A DNA stretch of 36,267 bases, from assembly GCA_964490005.1 (NCBI GenBank), contig CAZBBB010000027.1, positions 1 through 36,267 on the forward strand. The letters run 5' to 3'. The translations under genes were made by a program, and so were the position numbers. A model generated the notes under the pieces. That model did not search any database, had not been told where the DNA came from, and saw nothing but the letters and a program-made list of their open reading frames with translations. Below, piece by piece: positions 24,025 to 33,391 of the stretch. Numbering within the stretch: position 1 is the first letter of the stretch; every line of letters begins with the position of its first letter. Origin of the DNA: CAZBBB01 sp964490005 (GTDB lineage Bacteria > Planctomycetota > B15-G4).

Positions 24025-24831
24025 CTACTTCCTGAAGGCGTGCTCGAAGTTCCCCACGCCGTCCTTGACGGTCACCGTGCCGGTGGCCTCGCCGAGGACC
24101 TCGTGCCAGAGCTTGACGCCGTACTCGCCGTCGGCAAGGCGCGCGTCGGCGATCGAGAAGCTGCCGTCCGCGCCGGTCACGGCGAAGAACGGGTGCTCCA
24201 TGACGAAGGCGTAGCAGGCCATCCACGGGTGCACGTCGCACTTGATGAGCACCGCGTCCTCGGCCTTCTTGAACTCCTGCTCGCGGACGTCGCCCTTGTT
24301 GGGCATCGCGAGGTTGAACTCCTTGTTGCTCTTCGGCACCGCGTGGATGTTGTGCAGCGTCGCGTCGCTGTTGAGGATCTTGATCGGCTGCTTCTTCATC
24401 ACGCCGAAGACGTGCGGCTCGTAGGTGCAGCCGACCTGGTCGAGGACGACGGGCGTCTCGGGGGCCTCGTACTTGCCCTCGGGCACGCCGGTCGTGAGCT
24501 GGACGAAGACGTCGGCCAGGCCGCCGTTGGCGCCCTTGCGCACGGCCACGGGCGAGGTCATGCCCTTGTCGCCGTGCAGCTCGTGGCAGACGGGGTCGGG
24601 CGAGAGGTCGACGGCCGCGGGCGCGGGCACCTCGCCCTCGAACTTGATCGTGCCGCGGATCTCGGCCTTCACGGCGGCCGGCTCGGAAGCCGGGGCCTGG
24701 GCGGAGGCGGCGGGAGCGGCGGCCGCGGCCACGATCGGCGCGGCGGTCTCGTCGGAAGCGGTGGCCGCGACGCTGTCGCTGCACGCGACGCAGATCAGCA
24801 GGCCGGCGATGAAGGCATGTCGGGAAAGCAT
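24025..24831 (-). CDS. Cupredoxin-like exported protein
   Basis: A 268-residue protein with an N-terminal hydrophobic segment ending in CVACS (possible but non-canonical lipoprotein site), then an Ala-rich linker. The domain at about 55-268 has DATLHNIHAVP, KCDVHPWM and a late HPFFAVTGADG region. His160, Cys198, His201 and Met204 resemble a type-1 copper ligand set, and such CDVHPWM domains occur in planctomycete cytochrome and plastocyanin-like proteins. It starts the oxidase biogenesis operon, 19 nt before ctaA, so it may carry electrons or copper. I start at ATG 24831, preceded by AGGA at about 5 nt; ATG 24837 is the alternative. Confidence 0.75.
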   Translation of the reverse strand: MLSRHAFIAGLLICVACSDSVAATASDETAAPIVAAAAAPAASAQAPASEPAAVKAEIRGTIKFEGEVPAPAAVDLSPDPVCHELHGDKGMTSPVAVRKGANGGLADVFVQLTTGVPEGKYEAPETPVVLDQVGCTYEPHVFGVMKKQPIKILNSDATLHNIHAVPKSNKEFNLAMPNKGDVREQEFKKAEDAVLIKCDVHPWMACYAFVMEHPFFAVTGADGSFSIADARLADGEYGVKLWHEVLGEATGTVTVKDGVGNFEHAFRK

Positions 24832-24878
24832 GGGCATCCTGAAAAAAAGAGGAAAGGCGGTCACGCCGAGATCCTAGC

Positions 24879-24905
24879 AAAACCGGCCTCCCGGGCGCGC
24901 GGGAG
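24879..24905 (-). terminator. Hairpin plus T4 after groEL
   Basis: On the minus strand CTCCCG (24905-24900) and CGGGAG (24893-24888) pair around a 6-nt loop, and TTTT follows at 24882-24879 after GCCGG. This lies 52 nt past the groEL stop, downstream of the larger repeat at 24912-24948, and is the more classic intrinsic terminator of the two. Confidence 0.6.
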
Positions 24906-24911
24906 ACGGCC

Positions 24912-24948
24912 GGGCGCGCCGACGGCCGCGGTGGCCGCCGGCGCGCCC
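24912..24948 (-). terminator. 10-bp inverted repeat just after the groEL stop
   Basis: GGGCGCGCCG (24912-24921) pairs perfectly with CGGCGCGCCC (24939-24948), 8 nt past the groEL stop. It has no T-tract but may work with the next hairpin as a double terminator separating groEL from the oxidase operon. Confidence 0.5.
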
Positions 24949-24956
24949 GTGACGAC

Positions 24957-26588
<1,632 letters not shown>

Positions 26589-26630
26589 TGTCGTGTCGAT
26601 TCCTTTCGTGGAGTGGCGGGGAGCCGCGAC

Positions 26631-26951
26631 TCAGTTGACGATGGCGAGGATTTCGTCCTCGCGCACGATGAGGTACTCGTTGCCCTCGAACTTGACCTCG
26701 GTGCCCGCGTAGGAGCTGAAGATCACGCGGTCCTTGGCCTTCACCTGCGGCGCGATGCGCTTGCCGTCATCGCTCAGGCGGCCCTCGCCGACGGCGATGA
26801 CGATGCCCTCGCGGGGCTTCTCCTTGGCGCTGTCGGGCAGGATGATCCCGCCCTTGCTGGCCTTCTCCGCCTCGACGCGCTCGATGAGCACGTGCTCGCC
26901 GATGGGCGTGATGGCGGACTTGCCCGACTTGGTCGCAGCCTTCGTTGCCAT
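26631..26951 (-). CDS. groES: Co-chaperonin GroES
   Basis: The 106-residue lid of the chaperonin. The mobile-loop region reads KASKGGIILPDSAKEKP, and EYLIVREDEILAIV ends the protein. The N-terminus has an extra ~12-residue Lys/Ala/Ser-rich tail before the usual start of the fold. No CIRCE element lies in the 75 nt upstream, so HrcA control is not evident from the window. Confidence 0.97.
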   Translation of the reverse strand: MATKAATKSGKSAITPIGEHVLIERVEAEKASKGGIILPDSAKEKPREGIVIAVGEGRLSDDGKRIAPQVKAKDRVIFSSYAGTEVKFEGNEYLIVREDEILAIVN

Positions 26952-27001
26952 GATTCTCTCTGTCCTTTGCTGGGGGTGGATGGAAAAGCGTGTTGCGGGA
27001 G

Positions 27002-27016
27002 CGCGGGGCGCCCGCG
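27002..27016 (-). terminator. Short hairpin after the response regulator
   Basis: CGCGGG (27002-27007) pairs with CCCGCG (27011-27016) with a 3-nt loop, 10 nt past the response regulator stop and 50 nt before groES. No T-tract. It may end the regulator transcript or sit in the groES leader. Confidence 0.4.
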
Positions 27017-27026
27017 AGGTCGGTGT

Positions 27027-27452
27027 TCAGCCCGGGCCGCGCGCGTCAAGGACGGCGTCGATCGCGGCGCGCATCTCGTCGGGCTCGAAGGGCTTGTCGA
27101 GCAGCCGGCTGCCGATGCCCGCGCACCAGGAGCGGATCTCGGGAGTGGCGTCGCCCGACATGAAGATCGCGTCGAGCCGGCGCGCCGGGGCGCGCGCGGC
27201 CGGGCCCTCGGGCGCGGCGATGAAGGGGCCGCGCACGAAACGCTCGAAGACCTCCATGCCGGTCATGTCGGGCATGTGGATGTCGAGGATCGAGAGGTCG
27301 ATCGGCGTGCGCAGCAGGATCTGCAGCGACTCGCGGCCCGACGCGGCCGTCACCACGCGGAAGCCGCAGGCCGAGACGATCTCGACGACGCAGTCGCGCA
27401 CGGCCGAGTCGTCGTCGCCGACGAGCAGCGTGAGCGGACTGTGCTGGACCAT
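27027..27452 (-). CDS. Single-domain response regulator
   Basis: A 141-residue receiver domain without an output domain. The acidic pocket is GDDDS (13-15), the phosphoacceptor is Asp57 in LDIHMPD, the switch Ser is in MSGDA near 99, and the conserved Lys is in DKPF at 120. A ~16-residue Ala/Pro-rich insertion at about 76-92 lengthens one loop. It starts at ATG 27452, without a clear ribosome-binding site; a longer reading adds only Arg/Pro-rich sequence. It stands alone, upstream of groES and divergent from thiE, so the partner kinase is unknown. Confidence 0.82.
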   Translation of the reverse strand: MVQHSPLTLLVGDDDSAVRDCVVEIVSACGFRVVTAASGRESLQILLRTPIDLSILDIHMPDMTGMEVFERFVRGPFIAAPEGPAARAPARRLDAIFMSGDATPEIRSWCAGIGSRLLDKPFEPDEMRAAIDAVLDARGPG

Positions 27453-27647
27453 GGGAGGCGCGTGCCGGGAGCCGGGGAAGGGTGCGCGCGGACGAACCGC
27501 GGGCCACCGGTGTGGAAGCAATCGGGGTGCCAATGGGCCGAAGGGGCCTCAGCGCCCGCCGCACCGCGCGCGCGATACGCGGCGGCGCGGCGCTCTGCCA
27601 CAATGGCGGCAGACACGGACGCCCGCCGACCGGACGATGGTGCCGAA

Positions 27648-28316
27648 ATGACAGCGAACCTCAGGCAGCGGCTCGGCGAGGCCCGGCTCTATCTGATCGC
27701 CAGCCTCGAGGCGCCGGGCGCCTCGCGCCTGCTGCCGAGGATCGCCCGGGCCGCGCGCGCCGGCGTCTCCCTTGTGCAGCTGCGCGCCAAGGTCGCCGAC
27801 ACGGCCGCGCGGCGGCGGCTGCTCGTCGAGGCGCGCGCGCTGCTGCCGCGCGCGACGCTGCTGATCGTCAACGACGACCTCGACGCGCTGCGCGATGCCG
27901 AGGGACGCCCGCTCGCCGACGGCGTGCACCTCGGCCGGCAGGACGCGGCCCGCCACGGCGGGCTGGCGGCGGCGCGCGCGGCGGTCGGCGCCGACCTGCT
28001 GCTCGGCACGAGCGTCGCCACCCTCGAAGAGCTGCGCGCCGCGCTCGAGGGCGGCGCCGATCACGCCGGCTTCGGCGCCATCGCCCCGAGCGCGACCAAG
28101 CACGACACGCGCGCCGCCGAACTCTCGCAGCTCGCCGCCTGCCTGCGCGCGGCGCCCGGCTTTCCGCTGTTCCCGATCGGCGGGCTCGGCCCGCACAACC
28201 TCGCCCTCGTGACGGCGCTCGGCTGCCGGCGCGCCGCAGTCGGCGGCGCGATCCTCGATGCGCCCGACCCGGCGGCCGCCGCGCGCGCCTGCCTCGCGGC
28301 GCTCGACGCCGGCTGA
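27648..28316 (+). CDS. thiE: Thiamine-phosphate synthase-like protein (ThiE)
   Basis: Couples the pyrimidine and thiazole phosphates to thiamine phosphate. The 222-residue TIM barrel shows QLRAK (44-48), VNDDLDA (74-80), DGVHLGRQD (91-99), GTSVATLEELRAA (120-132), GAIAPSATKHDTRA (143-156, the phosphate/TxTK site) and PIGGLGPHN (176-184). The TxTK motif reads SATK, a small change that leaves Lys151. ATG 27648 gives the normal family length; an in-frame ATG at 27603 is the alternative. No other thiamine genes lie near, so TenI-like function cannot be excluded. Confidence 0.85.
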   Translation: MTANLRQRLGEARLYLIASLEAPGASRLLPRIARAARAGVSLVQLRAKVADTAARRRLLVEARALLPRATLLIVNDDLDALRDAEGRPLADGVHLGRQDAARHGGLAAARAAVGADLLLGTSVATLEELRAALEGGADHAGFGAIAPSATKHDTRAAELSQLAACLRAAPGFPLFPIGGLGPHNLALVTALGCRRAAVGGAILDAPDPAAAARACLAALDAG

Positions 28317-28340
28317 GCCGACGGAGCGCCCCGTGCGCGG

Positions 28341-28886
28341 TCAGCCCTCGACGCGCCGCAACGAGAACTCCACCGTGTGGCCCTCGGCCACGCGCCCGCC
28401 CTCCCAGCTCACCCAGCGGCTGCGCAGCTCGGTGCGCGAGACGAACTCGAGGCGAGCGCTGTGCATGTGCGTGTCCTTCGCGGGGTCGATGTTCAGTCCG
28501 CCGTCGAACTGGAACTCGAGCACGTTGTCCCGCACGGTCGTGGCGCGCATGCGCGGCTGGTTGCCCAGGCCGCAGTAGTGCGTGAGCACGAGATCGGGGC
28601 CGTCCTTGTGGTAGACGGTCACCATCTCGTGGTCTTCGCCGGGGAACAGCGTCTCGACGACCGCACTGCCGCTGCCCGAAGTGCGATAGGTCACGAGCAC
28701 CTTGTCGGCCGGGCCCATCGTGCCGCTCGTGTCGACCCACGACCCTTCGAGGGCGGTGAGGCGCGCGAAGGCCTCGGCGGCGGGCGGCGCGCCCTCCCGA
28801 GGACCGTGCGGGGCGGCGCAGCCGAGCACCGCCAGCGCGAGGCCCGCGGCGAGCGCCCGCGGACAGAGCGAGGTCGCGATGGCCAT
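28341..28886 (-). CDS. Lipoprotein, DUF1579-like
   Basis: A 181-residue lipoprotein with lipobox VLGC (Cys23). Its body begins with FARLTALEGSWVDTS, like the ALEGSW start of DUF1579 proteins, and continues with a barrel-like series of strands (GSAVVETLFPGEDHEMVTVYHKD, LVLTHYCGLGNQPRMRA). It is thus a remote relative of the tandem pair at 9007-10358. ATG 28886 has GGAG 7 nt upstream. It follows the membrane protein gene by 31 nt and converges on thiE. Function unknown. Confidence 0.7.
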   Translation of the reverse strand: MAIATSLCPRALAAGLALAVLGCAAPHGPREGAPPAAEAFARLTALEGSWVDTSGTMGPADKVLVTYRTSGSGSAVVETLFPGEDHEMVTVYHKDGPDLVLTHYCGLGNQPRMRATTVRDNVLEFQFDGGLNIDPAKDTHMHSARLEFVSRTELRSRWVSWEGGRVAEGHTVEFSLRRVEG

Positions 28887-28917
28887 GACGAGTCTCCTCG
28901 GGGGGTGCGTCGCGGGA

Positions 28918-29493
28918 TCAGACGGGCAGCGCGGGGCTCGGCCAGAGCCACGCGAAGGTCGCGCCGGTCGCCAGGCCGTAGAGCAGGCCGTCGACCACGA
29001 ACTTGAAGGTCGTGCTCCACTTCACGCCCTTCCAGATCGAGTCGCAGACGGCGCCCAGACCGTAGGCCATGAACGCGGCCGTGCCCGCGACGCGCAACAC
29101 CGTCGAGCCGTCGCCGAGCGGGCCCACGCCGAGCCAGGTGACGTAGGCGGCGAACACGCCGACGACGATCGAGTGGATGAACCACTGCACGAGCGAGCGG
29201 CCGATCGCGGGCGGACCGTTGGGCAGCACGATCATCGAACCCACCGGACCGCGCTTGTACTTCTCGATCATCTCGGGCGAGCCCATGTCCTTCATGCTCG
29301 TGCAGCCCGGGAACATGTAGTTGCCCGGCTTGACGCCCGCGGCGCGCAGCCCGTCGAGCGCCTTGGCCTCGTTGTCGAGCGGCGTGAAGTCGCCCTTGTG
29401 CCAGGGCACCGCCATGTGGATCACCGAACTCACCACGAAGACGAAGGCGGCGGCCACGAGCACCGGCGCCCAGAGTTGCGACAGAAAGTCCAT
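28918..29493 (-). CDS. Conserved hypothetical membrane protein
   Basis: A 191-residue protein with four hydrophobic segments (about 9-28, 105-125, 132-150, 165-185). The region between the first and second carries VPWHKGDFTPL, GNYMFPGC and PEMIEKYKRGPVG, which look conserved and probably lie outside the bilayer. I recognise the sequence as of a family common in soil and planctomycete bacteria but not characterised. ATG 29493 has GGAGG about 8 nt upstream. The downstream lipoprotein gene starts 31 nt later and is probably in the same operon. Confidence 0.7.
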   Translation of the reverse strand: MDFLSQLWAPVLVAAAFVFVVSSVIHMAVPWHKGDFTPLDNEAKALDGLRAAGVKPGNYMFPGCTSMKDMGSPEMIEKYKRGPVGSMIVLPNGPPAIGRSLVQWFIHSIVVGVFAAYVTWLGVGPLGDGSTVLRVAGTAAFMAYGLGAVCDSIWKGVKWSTTFKFVVDGLLYGLATGATFAWLWPSPALPV

Positions 29494-29596
29494 CGGATCG
29501 CCTCCAGTCGGAGCCGTCCTCGCCCCGAAACGCTCACCCGGCGGGTCTGCCGGCGCGCGCCTCTCACCCTAGCAACTCGGGCTCGGCGCCGTCGCG

Positions 29597-29618
29597 CGCG
29601 GGGCCGGGCCGCCCCGCG
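29597..29618 (-). terminator. Hairpin after the radical SAM gene
   Basis: CGCGGGG (29597-29603) pairs perfectly with CCCCGCG (29612-29618) with an 8-nt loop, 15 nt beyond the stop of the radical SAM gene. No T-tract. It should separate it from the membrane protein gene downstream. Confidence 0.5.
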
Positions 29619-29633
29619 GGGGGGCACGCGACC

Positions 29634-31169
29634 TCAGATGTACTTGCTGACCGGGCCCATCGAGCGCCGGATCAGGTCGAAGGCCTGGAACTCGACGGGC
29701 GCCTTGAGCAGGCGCCGGCGCAGGCGCACGCCGGCCGACTTGCGCAGCAGGTGCGAGACCGGGCCCTTGCCGCCGGCGATGCCGTCGAACCACGGCGCCA
29801 TCTGCGTGAAGCGCGCCCAGACCTTCTGCACGTCGGGCGGCACGACGCCCCACCAGGAGTTGAACTTGTAGTCGAAGAAGCGGCCCCACTGCTCGAAGGT
29901 CGTCGGCACCGGGTAGCCGTTCTGCTCGATCGACGGCTTCCAGAACTCGCTGCCGGGGATCGGCCGGTACGGGAACACCTCGACCGAGCAGCTCGGGTAG
30001 CGCGTCTTCATGTCGGCCGCCTGGTAGATCGTCTCGTACATCGATTCGACGGTCTCGCCGGGGTAGCCGATGATGTAGGTCAGGCCCGACTTGATGTCGA
30101 GCTCGTGCATGCGGCGCATGGCCTCGTCGGTCTGGCCCTCCTTGATGCCCTTGCGCATCAGGTTCTGCGTCTCCTCCGTCGCGGCCTCGGCGCCGAACCA
30201 CATCAGGTGGTTGCCGCTGCGCTTCATCAGCCGCAGCGTCTCCGGGTCGTACTGGCAGATCTGCTTGATCTCGATCGTGCCGTTCCAGGAGATGTTCAGG
30301 CCGCGGTCGAGCAGCGCCGTGCAGAACTCGATCATGCGCTTCTTGGCGACGCCGAAGTTGGCGTCCTGGAAGCGCAGCACGTCGAAGGGGTCCTTGCGGT
30401 GGATGACCGCGAGGCGTTCGACGAGCACGTCGGCGTCGAGCGCGACCCAGCGCCGCCCGGCGATCTCGGGGCTGCAGCAGAAGCTGCACGGCTCGGGGCA
30501 GCCGAAGCTGGAGAAGTACGAGAAGCCGCGGTGCGGCCGATGCGCCAGGTGGTGCGGCGGCGGCAGGCGGTTGCGCACGCGGTGGCCGTACTTTGCCGTG
30601 CGCTTCTGCAGCTCGTAGTACTTCTGCAGGTCGATCAGGTGGAAGGACGGCTCGGGCAGGTCGTTGAGGTGCTCGGTCGGCCGGCGGCCGGTCGAGACGA
30701 CCTGGCCGTCGCGCAGCAGCGCGAGCCCGGGCACCTCGTCGAGCTTCGTGCCGTTCTCGACCGCCTTCAGGAAGTCGCGGAAGGTCAGCTCGCCCTGCCC
30801 GAAGCAGACCGCGTCGCAGATCTCGCTGCGCAGGTACAGCTCGGGCAGCGCGCTGGGGAACCAGCCGCCCCAGATCATCTTGATCTGCGGGAAGCGCTGG
30901 CGCACCGCGCGGCCGACCATCGCGCCGTCCCAGACCTGGTAGCCCAGGATGCAGGAGCTGCCGAACACCGCGGCGCCCTCGCAGGCCGCGAGCGTCTGCT
31001 CGAGGTAGTCGGGCTCGGTCATGGCGTCGATGACCACGACCTCCCAGCCGAGCTGCTCGGCCGCCGGCGCGATGTGCAGCAGCTCGAGCGGCAGCAGATC
31101 GGCGCTCGGCAGATCGCCGATCGACGGATCGACGCGCGAGGGCAGGAACAGGACGACCTTCTTCTTCAT
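29634..31169 (-). CDS. B12-binding domain radical SAM protein
   Basis: A 511-residue protein of the cobalamin-dependent radical SAM class. Residues 1-165 resemble the B12-binding domain (LPLELLHIAPAAEQLGWEV, VFGSSCILGYQV, MIWGGWFPSALP). The [4Fe-4S] motif is C224-x3-C228-x2-C231 in FGCPEPCSFCC, with another Cys at 232. FQDANFGV, GAEAATEE and YIIGYPGETVESM are class features. Such enzymes methylate or rearrange lipids, pigments and natural products; the substrate cannot be told. It is 49 nt after the SelW-like gene and probably in one operon with it. The C-terminal ~130 residues have a Trp-rich region (SWWGVVPPD) without known function. Confidence 0.88.
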   Translation of the reverse strand: MKKKVVLFLPSRVDPSIGDLPSADLLPLELLHIAPAAEQLGWEVVVIDAMTEPDYLEQTLAACEGAAVFGSSCILGYQVWDGAMVGRAVRQRFPQIKMIWGGWFPSALPELYLRSEICDAVCFGQGELTFRDFLKAVENGTKLDEVPGLALLRDGQVVSTGRRPTEHLNDLPEPSFHLIDLQKYYELQKRTAKYGHRVRNRLPPPHHLAHRPHRGFSYFSSFGCPEPCSFCCSPEIAGRRWVALDADVLVERLAVIHRKDPFDVLRFQDANFGVAKKRMIEFCTALLDRGLNISWNGTIEIKQICQYDPETLRLMKRSGNHLMWFGAEAATEETQNLMRKGIKEGQTDEAMRRMHELDIKSGLTYIIGYPGETVESMYETIYQAADMKTRYPSCSVEVFPYRPIPGSEFWKPSIEQNGYPVPTTFEQWGRFFDYKFNSWWGVVPPDVQKVWARFTQMAPWFDGIAGGKGPVSHLLRKSAGVRLRRRLLKAPVEFQAFDLIRRSMGPVSKYI

Positions 31170-31218
31170 GTCGGGAATCGCGGTGTCGAGCGGGGAGGGG
31201 GTCGTCGGTGCGGCGGGG

Positions 31219-31467
31219 TCAGGACAGGACGGGCTGCTTGTTGCCGGTGAAGATCGCGCGGATCTCGCCGTCCTCGGGGAAGCGGCCGGCGGCCAGCTTG
31301 CTGAAGACGAGCGTGTCGTTCTTCTTCACTTCGAAGCAGCCTCCGTCGGAGGGGATCAGGACCAGACTCTCGATGTCGCGCTTCCAGGTCTTGACGAGTT
31401 CTTCGGTCAGGCTCACGGCCTGAGGCTCGTAGTTTCACTTGGCGCAGTAACGGATCTCGACCTTCAA
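31219..31467 (-). CDS. selW: SelW/Rdx-family selenoprotein (in-frame UGA = Sec)
   Basis: An 82-residue thioredoxin-fold redox protein. Reading from TTG 31467, the frame gives MKVEIRYCAK, then TGA at 31435-31437, then NYEPQAVSLTEEL and on to the stop at 31219. The UGA is at residue 11 and completes C8-x-x-U11, the redox motif of the SelW/Rdx family. The body has DGGCFEVKKND and KLAAGRFPEDGEI, which match the family FEV...grFP pattern. GGAGGAG lies 5-6 nt before the TTG. A SECIS-like hairpin follows the UGA. A plain reading sees only the downstream part from GTG 31416. It precedes the radical SAM gene by 49 nt. Confidence 0.85.
31407..31423 (-). promoter_or_regulatory. SECIS-like hairpin downstream of the UGA codon
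   Basis: On the minus strand TCAGGC (31423-31418) and GCCTGA (31412-31407) form a 6-bp perfect stem with loop CGUGA. The loop begins 17 nt after the UGA and has G at its second position. This agrees with the bacterial SECIS rules as I know them (apical loop about 16-37 nt from UGA, G in the first two loop bases). No wider stem is visible. Confidence 0.7.
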
Positions 31468-31530
31468 GGCGCTCCTCCGGAAGTCAGGGCCCGAATACGG
31501 GGGAACCGCACAGGATAGGCCGCCCCGCGC

Positions 31531-31576
31531 CGACGCGCCACCCGGCGGCCGGCCCGTCCGCCCTATCGGCGCGTCG
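31531..31576. repeat. Inverted repeat upstream of the SelW gene
   Basis: CGACGCGCC (31531-31539) pairs perfectly with GGCGCGTCG (31568-31576), loop 28 nt. GATAGG (31514-31519) and CCTATC (31562-31567) form a second, mutually exclusive pairing. The region lies between the lipoprotein stop (31625, minus strand) and the SelW start, so it could be terminator, promoter or both. A TATCCT hexamer lies at about 31512-31517 on the minus strand. Confidence 0.4.
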
Positions 31577-31624
31577 ATTCGCGCGCCTGAACCTCAACCG
31601 ACCGCGCGCTCGCTTCAGCGCCGT

Positions 31625-33310
31625 TCAACGCGACGAGCGCTCGACGGCGCGCCCGAGCGCCGCGAAGCCGGCGAGGTCGGCGCTCACGCGCCCCTTCCAG
31701 GTGCGGCCGGCGACACCGAGCGACAGCGACAGCGAGGTCGCGGGCAACGGCCCCTGCGCCTCGAGCCGGCGCGCGAGTTCGGGGTCGGCCACGCCCAGCG
31801 ACCGGGCGACGAAGTCGCCGATGTCGATCTCGGCCGCCAGGCAGGGGTTGAGCTTCTCGACGCGACGCAAGGCCGCCTCGAGTCGCGGCGAGGGCCGCCC
31901 CCCGCCGTGCATGCGCTCGATGGCAGCCTGCGCCCAGGCCTCGTCGCCGCCGGTCAGCACGACCATGCGTTCGCCCTTCGACGCGATGCGGATCGACGTG
32001 CCCTCGGTGCCGTACAGCATGCCCATGAGCGCGCGCATGTCCGGGCCGGCGGCTCCGGGCGGCGCGAACGCGTAGGCCTCGGCGGCGTCGACCGCGAGCT
32101 CGAGCAGGTCCAGGCGCAGCGAGAGCACGCGGGCGCCGGCGAGCGTCGACTCGCGCGGCGGCTCGAGCACGAGGTTGCCCGACGTGAAGGCCGGCCCGGC
32201 GTACATCTCGCGCATCCCGTTGAAGACGGTTTCGGGGTCGGAGGGCTGCAGGTACTGCGCGAAGCGCATGCCTCCATCCATGTCGCCGCCCAGGACCAGG
32301 GCCGAACCCATCGCGCCGTAGAGGGTCTGCCACGAGCCGGACAGCTCCTCCATCATCTCGCCGACCACCTCGGGATACAGCGGCGCGAGGCGCTGCACGA
32401 GCGGCTCGAAGCGCTGCGCGAGGTCGCCCATGTCCATGCCCAACAGCACGGCCATCCGCTCGTCGCCCGCGAGCGTGGCGGACAGCTCGCGGATGCCGGT
32501 CGGCTCCGCGCTGCCGATCTCGCCCATCGCGCTGCCGGCGCGCGCGAGGAAGCTCAGGTCGAGCTCCAGGTCGGCGCCCTTGACCGACAGCCCCAGGTCG
32601 AGGCGCTCGGCCGCGTCGAGCAGGGCGCGCAGGCCATCCATGTACAGCGCGAGCATCTCGCCGAGCTGCGCGGCCTGCGCGTCGCCGCTCATCGCCGACA
32701 TGGTCATCATCGCGGAGAAGCCGGTCAGGCCCATGTTGATCGTGGAACGGTAGGTGCGGATCACCGTCTGCAGGTCGCAGCGCAGCGCCAGCGTGTCGCC
32801 GGGCAGCGCGCGCGCCAGCGGGCTCGGCTCGATGCCGCCCGCGTAGTCCTCGAGCAGCGAGGCGCCGACGTATTCGCCGTCGACCGCCGTCGCCAGCCGG
32901 CTCACCGAGGCCAGGAAGGCCGCGCGATCGGTCGTCGGCGCGATGACCGTGACGAGCGGCACCTTCGTGCGCGCGTGCAGGCTCAGCGCGATGCCGACCG
33001 GCCGGGCGCGATCGACGAGCCGGAAGTCCCCCGGCACGCCGGCCTCGCGCAGCGCCTCCACGATCGTGAAGCGCTCGGCCTCGCGCGCGTCGAAGGGGCG
33101 CAGGGCGTCGCGCACCATGGTCTCGCAAGCGTCGAGCGAGGACAGGCGCACGAAGGCCACCGCGCCCTGCGGCACGAGTCGCGCGAGTTCGTCGGGCGTC
33201 TCGGGGGCCTCGCCGCGCGTCTCGCCGGGCACCTGCGCGCAGCCGGCGAGCAGGACCAGCGCCCCTGCCCGGAGGCAGGCCGAGAATCGGGTCATGAGTG
33301 CGCGCTTCAT
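31625..33310 (-). CDS. Large lipoprotein of unknown function
   Basis: A 561-residue lipoprotein with lipobox LLAGC (Cys24). The body begins with TPDELARLVPQGAVAFVRLSSLDA, a start I associate with planctomycete proteins annotated as hypothetical. It alternates amphipathic helices and strands with several Met-rich patches (MMTMSAMSGDAQ, GMDMGDL, EVVGEMMEEL). No catalytic motif is recognised. ATG 33310 has GGAG 8 nt upstream and is preferred to ATG 33295. The secreted beta-helix gene lies 81 nt upstream. Confidence 0.7.
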   Translation of the reverse strand: MKRALMTRFSACLRAGALVLLAGCAQVPGETRGEAPETPDELARLVPQGAVAFVRLSSLDACETMVRDALRPFDAREAERFTIVEALREAGVPGDFRLVDRARPVGIALSLHARTKVPLVTVIAPTTDRAAFLASVSRLATAVDGEYVGASLLEDYAGGIEPSPLARALPGDTLALRCDLQTVIRTYRSTINMGLTGFSAMMTMSAMSGDAQAAQLGEMLALYMDGLRALLDAAERLDLGLSVKGADLELDLSFLARAGSAMGEIGSAEPTGIRELSATLAGDERMAVLLGMDMGDLAQRFEPLVQRLAPLYPEVVGEMMEELSGSWQTLYGAMGSALVLGGDMDGGMRFAQYLQPSDPETVFNGMREMYAGPAFTSGNLVLEPPRESTLAGARVLSLRLDLLELAVDAAEAYAFAPPGAAGPDMRALMGMLYGTEGTSIRIASKGERMVVLTGGDEAWAQAAIERMHGGGRPSPRLEAALRRVEKLNPCLAAEIDIGDFVARSLGVADPELARRLEAQGPLPATSLSLSLGVAGRTWKGRVSADLAGFAALGRAVERSSR

Positions 33311-33330
33311 CGTCGGGGCTCCGGTCCGGC

Positions 33331-33353
33331 CGCGGGCCCTTGCGCCGCCCGCG
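33331..33353 (-). terminator. Hairpin after the beta-helix gene
   Basis: CGCGGGC (33331-33337) pairs with GCCCGCG (33347-33353) with a 9-nt loop, 38 nt past the stop at 33392 on the minus strand and 20 nt before the next ATG. No T-tract. It would also lie in the leader of the lipoprotein gene. Confidence 0.45.
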
Positions 33354-33391
33354 AGGCCCGATTCTAGGGGCCCCTCGCCGCGCGCCGGGAC

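Noticed and set aside
31219..31416. A 65-residue protein starting at GTG 31416
   Set aside because: The upstream in-frame codons give the family redox motif and a strong ribosome-binding site, so the gene starts at 31467 and reads through UGA.
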